A stretch of DNA of 48,339 bases from Sulfurovum sp. (GTDB taxonomy: Bacteria > Campylobacterota > Campylobacteria > Campylobacterales > Sulfurovaceae), in NCBI GenBank assembly GCA_026983515.1, contig JALWHT010000118.1:1-48339 (forward strand), given 5' to 3'. Shown here piece by piece: positions 29,738 through 39,362 of this stretch. Both the position numbers and the translations under genes were made by a program. The first letter of the stretch is position 1, and each line of letters starts with the position of its first letter. The notes below the pieces were generated by a model that saw only the letters and a program-made list of their open reading frames with translations, had not been told where the DNA came from and made no database searches.

Positions 29738-30631
29738 TTACTCACACAACTGTTTCAAATCATCCAGATCAAACAGCAGCAATGTCTCACTCTGCATTCC
29801 AAGCAACTCATTGGAAAATCCGTCTTTAGAGAAAAGTGCATAAATATCGGCATGAATTCCTGACTGTTCTGCTTTTGCTTTGAGTTTGTTCAGTTCGTTC
29901 TTACACACTTTTCGGTCTTTGTACTTGCACTCACCAAGAATGATTTTCTTCTCACTTGTGACAGCAAGAATATCGAATTCACTATGATGGTTCCAGTAAC
30001 TCCCCTGACTAAGCAGAGGACTGCGTGATTGAAAATAATCAACTAACAGATCATTACAGAGTTGTTCAAATACCAAGGTGCGAAGGCGCTCATAGTGTGC
30101 TTCGAAATAGGAAAAGAATGCTGTAGTATTGCCTTCCGACAACGCCTTTCTGTAAGGAAAGACAAACCCAAACCAGAAACGCAAAAAAGGCTGTTCAAAC
30201 CGTAATTTGTCCTGAATACGGTAATGGCGAAGCTCTTTTTTGAGTTTGTGTTTGGGATGCACTTTCAAGGGCTGTTCGCGGCTTGCTTCAATACGCAGGA
30301 TACCAAGAGAAATAAGTTCCGTAACAATTTTTCCTCCTATCTCCTCACTGAGTTTCGCTTTTCGCAGTACCGAATAGTATTTTCCATCCCCTTTAGCAAT
30401 AGCCTGCAACACATCACAATAAGGAGCTTCAAGCAAATATGAGGGCGTAACAACCGGCTGTAATTCTGCAAAATTCGTTATAAACTTAGAATGCAGCAAT
30501 GCCGTCATACTTTCGAAAAAATCCAGTTCAATCTTCTCTTCCGCTCCGCCAAGAACTGAAAAATACTCAATGGCACTCTCCAGAGGCAAATAGGGATGGT
30601 AATGACAAAAACGCTTAAATGCTTCTTTGAT
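29738..30631 (-). CDS. Stand-alone DUF234 / PD-(D/E)XK-like nuclease-fold protein
   Basis: EFDILAVTSEKKIILGECKYKDRK motif; track start is TTG 30589, but the coding-like frame extends upstream without a canonical start (5' end uncertain). Confidence 0.7.
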   Translation of the reverse strand: MKEAFKRFCHYHPYLPLESAIEYFSVLGGAEEKIELDFFESMTALLHSKFITNFAELQPVVTPSYLLEAPYCDVLQAIAKGDGKYYSVLRKAKLSEEIGGKIVTELISLGILRIEASREQPLKVHPKHKLKKELRHYRIQDKLRFEQPFLRFWFGFVFPYRKALSEGNTTAFFSYFEAHYERLRTLVFEQLCNDLLVDYFQSRSPLLSQGSYWNHHSEFDILAVTSEKKIILGECKYKDRKVCKNELNKLKAKAEQSGIHADIYALFSKDGFSNELLGMQSETLLLFDLDDLKQLCE

Positions 30632-30680
30632 GAGGCTGTTTCCTCTCTTGTTTTTTCTATATAGTTTAACATAAGTTTGA

Positions 30681-30686
30681 TATAAT
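30681..30686 (+). promoter_or_regulatory. -10-like TATAAT for the regulator pair
   Basis: GTTTGATATAATGG, 60 bp upstream of ATG 30746. Confidence 0.55.
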
Positions 30687-30701
30687 GGTTTTAAGCATTA
30701 G

Positions 30702-30718
30702 TGATTATTTTTTAAGCA
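30702..30718. promoter_or_regulatory. Site E: near-palindrome TGATTA-TTTTT-TAAGCA, one mismatch to sites A-D
   Basis: Lies between the -10 box and the start of the regulator gene; flanked by a direct repeat TTTTAAGCATTA at 30689 and 30710 (21-bp period). Confidence 0.65.
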
Positions 30719-30745
30719 TTATCAGGAAGGAACACTTCACTCTTT

Positions 30746-31480
30746 ATGGAAACATTTTATACAGATTCGCCGCAGGTTCAGCAAATTATTCAAGGATTGA
30801 ACCTGACCAGAACACTCTTTGTCTCTTCTATTGTCATAGGGGAACCCCATATTGGAAAGAAAACACTCGTGACACATCTCTTTCCCGATATTCCCGTTGT
30901 CTCAGGGAAAAATCAGGATGAAGTCGAAGCTATACTCGAACACTCTGACGAGCTGATCATTACCAATTTTGAAAAGCTTTCCAATAAAGAGAATCTCGTC
31001 TTCGACAACAAACGCATCATTGCCACAGCAGACTATATCGGTAACCAAAAGACTATCGACAGCTTATTTGCTTTTATCTATATGATGCCTACGTACAAAG
31101 AACGTCCTGAAGATCTCAAGCATCTTAAAACCCGTTTTCTTAAAGAGGCGGCAGCAACCTTGATGCTTGATGCATCATCCTACACACTTTCACAGCTTCC
31201 AACTGACCTGACACACAACAGCAAAAGTCTTAAACGTGCCATATACCATTACCTTATGAGCCGAAACATGAGTAAAAAAGAGATTGAAGAGACACTTTTT
31301 ACCTATTTTCTTGAACATCTTGAAGGCAACAACGGATACAAAGAGTATGTGGGAATGTATGAACGCCCACTAATCAAAGCTGGTCTAAAAAAGTATGGCT
31401 CACAGCTGAAACTCTCTGAAATTCTCGGCATCAACCGCAATACATTAAGGAAGAAAATCCATGAACACGCCATCGATTGA
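30746..31480 (+). CDS. Degenerate NtrC-like regulator: vestigial AAA+ domain without GAFTGA, C-terminal Fis-type HTH
   Basis: GEPHIGKKTL (P-loop-like), NKRIIATADYIG, YKERPEDLKHLKTRFL, C-terminal LKLSEILGINRNTLRKKIHEHAID; no receiver domain. Confidence 0.8.
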   Translation: METFYTDSPQVQQIIQGLNLTRTLFVSSIVIGEPHIGKKTLVTHLFPDIPVVSGKNQDEVEAILEHSDELIITNFEKLSNKENLVFDNKRIIATADYIGNQKTIDSLFAFIYMMPTYKERPEDLKHLKTRFLKEAAATLMLDASSYTLSQLPTDLTHNSKSLKRAIYHYLMSRNMSKKEIEETLFTYFLEHLEGNNGYKEYVGMYERPLIKAGLKKYGSQLKLSEILGINRNTLRKKIHEHAID

Positions 31481-32162
31481 TTTCCGCCCTTTTGTTGAAT
31501 GGGACAATAACCCCTTCATTCTTTTCGACCCAAAAGGAAAAATCCTCTACCTCAACAACAGTGCGGAGATCTTGCTTGGGTATGTTTCCAAGAAAGAGCT
31601 TTTCGATCTTGCACTTACCTACGCACCGCAAAATTTCGGCTATAAAACTACAAGTATTGCTCTGCGTTACGAAGCGTTCAATTTCTATTCTATCACGGTA
31701 GGATACGAAAACGAAGAGCAACTTGCCATACGTTTTTACAATGCTCCAAGACTCAGGAATCATACCCCTGTAGAAAAAGAGAAACTCACACTTACTGACA
31801 TTAACCTGCTACTTGAAGCCAATATTGCCCTGTTTAAAACAAAAAACAGCAATCCGCTGCAACTGTTGACCGATCCGGATATGCCACAGCTTAGAATCGA
31901 CCAGAACCGCTTTTCAAAACTGCTGCGTAAAGTACTCGAATCATTCCGCGCATCCGACTCCATACGCATTGAACTCAAACTCCTTGTCGGGGAGCATGTC
32001 ATTATCGATGAGCAAAAAATCTCCATTGCCCAGCTTTCTACTATGGCAAACGGACGCTATGTCGATCATGACAAGGAAATAAAAATACTTTCGGAAGAGT
32101 GCAATATCCGCAGTAACCTCCAAGAGTCCTCCATCAAACTTGAAATTCCACTGATTACATAG
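31461..32162 (+). CDS. Degenerate NtrB-like PAS sensor lacking a recognisable phospho-acceptor His box
   Basis: 20-bp overlap with the regulator gene; PAS FVEWDNNPFILFDPKGKILYLNNSAEILLGY; HATPase-like remnant SIRIELKLLVGEHVIIDEQKISI. Confidence 0.7.
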   Translation: MNTPSIDFRPFVEWDNNPFILFDPKGKILYLNNSAEILLGYVSKKELFDLALTYAPQNFGYKTTSIALRYEAFNFYSITVGYENEEQLAIRFYNAPRLRNHTPVEKEKLTLTDINLLLEANIALFKTKNSNPLQLLTDPDMPQLRIDQNRFSKLLRKVLESFRASDSIRIELKLLVGEHVIIDEQKISIAQLSTMANGRYVDHDKEIKILSEECNIRSNLQESSIKLEIPLIT

Positions 32163-32163
32163 A

Positions 32164-32182
32164 TTGATTAAAAAATAATCAA
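32164..32182. promoter_or_regulatory. Site C: palindrome TTGATTA-AAAAA-TAATCAA
   Basis: Perfect 7-5-7 inverted repeat upstream of the first amt gene. Confidence 0.88.
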
Positions 32183-32212
32183 CTTCTTTCTCTGTTTTCT
32201 TCTCCTGCGTGG

Positions 32213-32218
32213 TAAGAT
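32213..32218 (+). promoter_or_regulatory. Extended -10-like TGGTAAGAT for the first amt gene
   Basis: GCGTGGTAAGATAACC about 36 bp upstream of ATG 32254. Confidence 0.5.
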
Positions 32219-32253
32219 AACCTTTGTAAACCAAACACTACAAAGGACACAGC

Positions 32254-33561
32254 ATGAAGTTAAAACTTTTCGCTTTACTGGCAGCGTTTATGCCAATTGC
32301 TGCTTTTTCGGCAGACAAACTCGACTCGGGTGATACGGCGTGGATGATGATCTCAACCGCACTTGTTCTCCTTATGACACCGGCAGGACTGGCACTTTTC
32401 TATGCAGGCATGTCAAGAAGCAAGAATGCGCTTAATACCTATGCTATGGTTATGGGTGCTTTCGTTCTGGCATTTGTTGTCTGGATTGTTGCAGGATACT
32501 CTCTTGCATTTGGAACAGCAGGAAGTGCTTTCGTTCAGAAATTTATCGGTGGTTTCGGTAATATCCTTCTGAGCGAAACTAAATGGTCAGACCTTAGCGG
32601 TACCTACCCTGCGTATGTATTTGTTGCTTTCCAAGGTACATTTGCAGCTATTACCGTAGCAATTGCATCAGGTTCAGTCATCGGACGAATGAAGTTCTCC
32701 ACCTGGATGATTATCGTAGCGCTCTGGGGTCTCGTGGTCTATGCACCAATCACACACATGGTATGGGGTGGAGACGGTGCCCTACTCTTTGATGCCGGTG
32801 CGCTTGACTTTGCCGGTGGTACAGTTGTACATATGAACGGTGGTCTTGCAGGTCTGGTTCTTGCAATTCTTGTAGGAAAAAGAGTCGGCTACCCAAAAAC
32901 AGCCATGAAACCGTTTAGCATTATTCTTACTGCAGCAGGTGCTGCCCTGCTGTGGTTTGGTTGGTACGGATTCAACGGCGGTTCCGCATTCGGTGCAAAC
33001 AAAATTGCCGGTCTTGCAGTTTTAACGACGACTGTTGCAACTGCTGCAGCAGGTGTTACCTGGCTGCTGCTTGAGTGGGCTATCTTTAAAAAGCCTACCC
33101 TTCTTGGCATTGCATCGGGTATCATTGCCGGTCTGGTTGCCATCACACCTGCGGCAGGATTCGTGTCTGTAGGAGGATCATTCATCGTTGGTATCGGTGG
33201 TGCAATCATTGCATTCTTCGGTGTTGTTACGCTTAAGAAAAAACTCGGTTACGACGACTCACTGGATGCCTTTGGTATCCACTTCCTTGCAGGTCTGTGG
33301 GGTGCTCTTGTTACCGGCTTGCTTGCACTCAACGACAAAGATCTTCTCTGGGACGGCCCGCTTAAAGAGAGTGGAGACAGAATTGGACAATTCATGGTTC
33401 AGGTTCAGTCTGTTGTCGTTGTCGGCCTCTGGACACTGATCGGTACTGTTATTGTTTACTATATTGCAAGTGCCCTGACAGGTGGTGCAAGAGTAGCAAC
33501 AGAAGATGAAGAGATCGGACTTGACGAGTCTGTTCATGGAGAAAGAGGAGTGAACCTTTAA
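32254..33561 (+). CDS. amtB: Ammonium transporter (Amt family), with signal peptide
   Basis: 435 aa; DTAWMMISTALVLLMTPAGLALFYAGMSRSKN, FAGGTVVHMNGGLAGLV, DDSLDAFGIHFLAGLWGAL. Confidence 0.96.
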   Translation: MKLKLFALLAAFMPIAAFSADKLDSGDTAWMMISTALVLLMTPAGLALFYAGMSRSKNALNTYAMVMGAFVLAFVVWIVAGYSLAFGTAGSAFVQKFIGGFGNILLSETKWSDLSGTYPAYVFVAFQGTFAAITVAIASGSVIGRMKFSTWMIIVALWGLVVYAPITHMVWGGDGALLFDAGALDFAGGTVVHMNGGLAGLVLAILVGKRVGYPKTAMKPFSIILTAAGAALLWFGWYGFNGGSAFGANKIAGLAVLTTTVATAAAGVTWLLLEWAIFKKPTLLGIASGIIAGLVAITPAAGFVSVGGSFIVGIGGAIIAFFGVVTLKKKLGYDDSLDAFGIHFLAGLWGALVTGLLALNDKDLLWDGPLKESGDRIGQFMVQVQSVVVVGLWTLIGTVIVYYIASALTGGARVATEDEEIGLDESVHGERGVNL

Positions 33562-33594
33562 GGTTCTTCCCTGACAATACAGGAAAAAGGATAG

Positions 33595-33939
<345 letters not shown>

Positions 33940-33971
33940 GCATCTATATTAGCTTAGCTGCACTCTTTCGC

Positions 33972-34010
33972 ATCTGCTGTAAAGCTTTTCAAAAATAGCT
34001 TACAGCAGAT
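33972..34010. other. Large hairpin ATCTGCTGTAA...TTACAGCAGAT after the first glnK
   Basis: Perfect 11-bp arms plus adjacent GC/GC pairing across a bulge; possible terminator or RNA-processing structure. Confidence 0.6.
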
Positions 34011-34035
34011 AACACACCTTCTCAAAATCTTCACA

Positions 34036-34054
34036 TTGATTAAAAAATAATCAA
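34036..34054. promoter_or_regulatory. Site D: palindrome TTGATTA-AAAAA-TAATCAA
   Basis: Identical 19 bp to site C, upstream of the second amt gene. Confidence 0.85.
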
Positions 34055-34174
34055 AAAATTCTATTACAAAAAATTTTTCATCATCTTTCTGCCTTTTTAA
34101 TAAGCATTGCAGTTTGTACTCACATTTCAAAACTTCGCTACACTTATACCATTCAACATCACAAGGAGTTTTTT

Positions 34175-35709
<1,535 letters not shown>

Positions 35710-35743
35710 AGACATCTTGTCTTTGCAGTAGAGAAATTGATCT

Positions 35744-36304
35744 CTATTTGATCCCTGCTTTTACAAGAACGTTCACCTGCTCCTGACTACCTGCCACACT
35801 CCACTGAACCCCATCAACACCAAAATCACGCTCATACTGGGTAATGCCTACCTGTTTTAACTGATAGAGTGTTTTATCAACATCTGAATAACTGGTCTCA
35901 AACATATACTTCACCTGCTTTTCATAAGGCATCAAGTTGGCAACTTCCAATACATCTTTCACCGCCTGTGCATAAGCACGTGCCATACCGCCGGTACCCA
36001 GTTTGATCCCACCAAAATAGCGCACGATCAATACCGCCACATTAACCAATTCTTCTCCACGCAATACATTAAGAGAAGGTACTCCGGCACACCCTTTTGG
36101 CTCTCCATCATCCGAACTGTTTTCAACAATTTGTTCATATTCATTTAAATACCTTAAAGCATACACCACATGATTAGCTTTGGGATGCTCTTTCTTGAGC
36201 TTCTCCTGCAAGCTATCAAACTCTGCATAGGGTACCAAAAAACTTAGAAATTTCGAACGGTTTACCACTGTTTCAGCACTGTAGGAGACCTGGACGGTTT
36301 TCAT
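35744..36304 (-). CDS. YigZ/IMPACT family protein
   Basis: SKFLSFLVPYAEFDSLQEKLKKEHPKANHVVYALRY...SSDDGEPKGCAGVPSLNVL...VLIVRYFGGIKLGTGGMARAY. Confidence 0.93.
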   Translation of the reverse strand: MKTVQVSYSAETVVNRSKFLSFLVPYAEFDSLQEKLKKEHPKANHVVYALRYLNEYEQIVENSSDDGEPKGCAGVPSLNVLRGEELVNVAVLIVRYFGGIKLGTGGMARAYAQAVKDVLEVANLMPYEKQVKYMFETSYSDVDKTLYQLKQVGITQYERDFGVDGVQWSVAGSQEQVNVLVKAGIK

Positions 36305-37245
36305 CTGTTAGCAATTTGTGACACCCGTTTTGTGATCAGATTCACAAACCGGTCATCATCATTGAAACAACGTGCAACCACATAGTCATCATAATGTAAC
36401 TTCTCTGCAATCTCGCGGTGTTCAATATCGAGTTCAAATACTGTTTCGGAGTTGTCGATGGTAAAGGCAAGCGGGTAGATAAGTACTTTTCTGTGCGTCG
36501 GATTACGCAAAACATCAGCGAGATTTGGCTCCAGCCATGCTGACTTTCCGACTTTTGACTGATAGACCAACTTGATGTCATGAAAGACAATACCCTTTGA
36601 AGCAAACCAGACTTTAAGTGCAGAGACATTTCCTTCTACCTGCTTTTCATAAGGATCTCCCGCTTTGATGATACTCATAGGCAGTCCGTGGGCAGAAAGC
36701 AGCAAATCATATTCTTCTGTTTTTTTACCCTCTATGGCTTCAAGAATTTTGATACCGCATGCTTCTATATAGTCATAGTCATCATAATAGGGATCAATTA
36801 GTGTTATTTTGGGTGTATAGTCCATCGCTTTACAGTGTTCTTCAATATCTTCGACAGAAGAAAGTGTTGTAGTCGTCGAATATTGCGGATACATGGGAAA
36901 CAACAGCAACTCCTCCACTCCAGCCTCTTTGCAGGCATATAATGCCCTGTCTGCAAAAGGGGGTACATAGCGCATTGCCGCATAAATTGGCATATCAAGC
37001 CGTTGCTCAAGCTTACCAATGAGTTTTTGTGTCAATTTAGGAAGCGGTGACTTTCCGCCCAAGAGCCTGTAATTCTCTTTAACTTCGTCCACCCGCTTGG
37101 AGATAATAATATTCGCAACAAATTTTCGTATATAGGGGTTCATCGGAAGGATATGTCTGTCTGCAAACATATTACGCAAAAAGAGTTCCACTTCGTCAAT
37201 ACTGTTCGGGCCGCCCATATTAAGCAGCAGAAGTGCCTGTTTCAT
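36301..37245 (-). CDS. hemH: Ferrochelatase
   Basis: ALLLLNMGGPNSIDEVELFLRNMFAD, LLLSAHGLPMSIIKAGDPY, YQSKVGKSAWLEPNL. Confidence 0.96.
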   Translation of the reverse strand: MKQALLLLNMGGPNSIDEVELFLRNMFADRHILPMNPYIRKFVANIIISKRVDEVKENYRLLGGKSPLPKLTQKLIGKLEQRLDMPIYAAMRYVPPFADRALYACKEAGVEELLLFPMYPQYSTTTTLSSVEDIEEHCKAMDYTPKITLIDPYYDDYDYIEACGIKILEAIEGKKTEEYDLLLSAHGLPMSIIKAGDPYEKQVEGNVSALKVWFASKGIVFHDIKLVYQSKVGKSAWLEPNLADVLRNPTHRKVLIYPLAFTIDNSETVFELDIEHREIAEKLHYDDYVVARCFNDDDRFVNLITKRVSQIANR

Positions 37246-37326
37246 TCATTTTCCATCTATTTAAAGTGCTGTATTTTAGCATAGAGAGTGTAAAATCGTA
37301 CCTAATACCACTCAAAAGGTTTTAAC

Positions 37327-38046
37327 ATGATTATTATTCCCGCACGTATCGGCTCCACACGCTTTCCAAACAAAGTGCTTGCAGATATCGGAGGAGTTCC
37401 AATGGTTGTACGCACGGCAATGACTGTCAGTGATGTGGACGATGTCATTATTGCCACCGATGCACAGGAAGTGGTCGATATTGCTGCCGAACATGAGATT
37501 CAAGCCATACTTACTTCTAACACCCACCAAAGCGGTACGGATCGTATCTATGAAGCTGCAAAAAAAGCAGGATTAAAAGAAGATGCCATCATTATCAATG
37601 TTCAGGGGGATGAGCCCTTTCTTGAAAGTGAAGTGGTGCGTGCCGTCTATAACCTGACAGTGAAAAACAGGGACAATGAAAAAATACTGATGAACTCCTG
37701 TTATAAACGTATCACCAATCCAGAAGCGGATGATCCTAATATCGTCAAGGTCGTTACGGACACTGAAGAGATTGCCCTCTACTTCTCCCGTGCCAAAATC
37801 CCCTATCCAAGAGACCATCACTTTGACCAATACAAAGGTCACCTCGGTATTTACGGATTTACACTCCGTTCACTTGAGCATTTCTGTGCCCTTTCTCCCG
37901 CACCACTTGAAGAGATAGAAAAACTTGAACAGTTGCGTGCACTCTATCACGGTTACGAAGTTGCAATGACAGCAGTAGAAACAGAAAGTTTTGGGATTGA
38001 TACCCCCGAAGATTTGGAAAAAGCTATTAAGTATCACAGGCTATAA
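37327..38046 (+). CDS. kdsB: 3-deoxy-manno-octulosonate cytidylyltransferase
   Basis: MIIIPARIGSTRFPNKVLADIGGVPMVVRTA, NVQGDEPFL. Confidence 0.97.
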   Translation: MIIIPARIGSTRFPNKVLADIGGVPMVVRTAMTVSDVDDVIIATDAQEVVDIAAEHEIQAILTSNTHQSGTDRIYEAAKKAGLKEDAIIINVQGDEPFLESEVVRAVYNLTVKNRDNEKILMNSCYKRITNPEADDPNIVKVVTDTEEIALYFSRAKIPYPRDHHFDQYKGHLGIYGFTLRSLEHFCALSPAPLEEIEKLEQLRALYHGYEVAMTAVETESFGIDTPEDLEKAIKYHRL

Positions 38047-38108
38047 AAAGTATTTTTTACATTAAAAAGAAAGATAAAGAACAGAAAAGGGTATTTTTCC
38101 CCTTTCCT

Positions 38109-39362
38109 TTATCCGTTTTTGACTGCTTTTCCAAGATCCCACATCGGCATGAAAATTCCAAGTGCCATAAGCAGTACCAACGCAGCAATGAAAAAAAGCA
38201 TGATAGGTTCAATGTATGCCGCCAGGTTATCGATAAGATCCTGAAATTGCATATTATAGTATTCTGTAACTTTATCAAGCATTGTATCAAGCTGACCACC
38301 AGTCTCACCTGCTTTGATCATCTGTAGCAACATATTTTCATAAAGTCCCGTAATAGCAAATGCTTCTGCAAGGTTCATACCCCTCCCAATATTAGTATTT
38401 ACCGTTAAAAGCTGTTCTTTAATTGCAAGATTGTCGACCATACCGACTGCTGTTTCCAGTGCTTCAGAAACAGGAATGCCAGATCTTACGAGTTCTGTAA
38501 ACACCAAGTTGTATTTATGCATTGTAGAAAGAAAAATTGCTTTGTTAATCAAATAAAATTTTGGATGAATAAGAAGTTTGTCTACTTGATACTTAAATTC
38601 TTGATTGTTTTGATAGAAAAACTTCAAAAAGAGAATGCCACCTATTAATGCTATTAGAATATATAAACCATAATTACTAAAAGCCCATTCAAGTTTTAAA
38701 AGAATCTGTGTCGGCAACGGAAGCTCTGTTTTAAATTTTGCAAAAATATCTTTAAACTTTGGTACAACGACCATAATTAGAATAGTAAAAGCAATAGCCA
38801 TGGCAATCAATGTAATCATTGGTGTACGAATTGCTTTTTTAAATTTTGCCGTATTGTCACGGATATCTTCCAAAATTTTTGCCAACTTGAAATAGGATTC
38901 AGCAAGGTTACCCGTTCTTTCACCAAGTTTTGTCATAGCAAGTGCCACATGACCAAATTCTTCTGTGTATGGTTCCATTGCATCAGACATACTATGACCT
39001 GCATTGATATCACTATTCATTTTGCTATAAATCTCTTTCAGTCTTGCATTATGTGTATTCTCAGCAACATCTTCAAGTGTATCATTAATAGCAATTCCGG
39101 CATCAGTCATTACAGCGATTTGGCGTATCGTAGAAATTTTATCATTAATGGGAACTTTTGACTTTATTGATCTTTTTAAGCTGGAAAAAAACTGCGAAAT
39201 CATTTCTTCTAATGGTACAGATGTCTCTTCCGCCTTGATGACCATCACACCATCTGGAAATTTATGCTTTGCTAGCTTAATGGCAGCAATTTTGGACTCT
39301 GCCTGCAAAGTCACATTCTCTTTTTTACCCCGTCTCATGATAGTTACATTAAAATATTTCAT
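38109..39362 (-). CDS. Type II secretion/type IV pilus inner-membrane protein (GspF/PilC/MshG family)
   Basis: 417 aa, duplicated GspF domains with SMSDAMEPYTEEFGHVALAMTKLGERTGNLAE and NMLLQMIKAGETGGQLDTMLDKV. Confidence 0.93.
   Translation of the reverse strand: MKYFNVTIMRRGKKENVTLQAESKIAAIKLAKHKFPDGVMVIKAEETSVPLEEMISQFFSSLKRSIKSKVPINDKISTIRQIAVMTDAGIAINDTLEDVAENTHNARLKEIYSKMNSDINAGHSMSDAMEPYTEEFGHVALAMTKLGERTGNLAESYFKLAKILEDIRDNTAKFKKAIRTPMITLIAMAIAFTILIMVVVPKFKDIFAKFKTELPLPTQILLKLEWAFSNYGLYILIALIGGILFLKFFYQNNQEFKYQVDKLLIHPKFYLINKAIFLSTMHKYNLVFTELVRSGIPVSEALETAVGMVDNLAIKEQLLTVNTNIGRGMNLAEAFAITGLYENMLLQMIKAGETGGQLDTMLDKVTEYYNMQFQDLIDNLAAYIEPIMLFFIAALVLLMALGIFMPMWDLGKAVKNG

Noticed and set aside
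32183-32253. Possible sigma54 -24/-12 promoter before amt1
   Set aside because: No convincing TGGCAC-N5-TTGC; an extended -10-like TGGTAAGAT fits better and is consistent with the other sites
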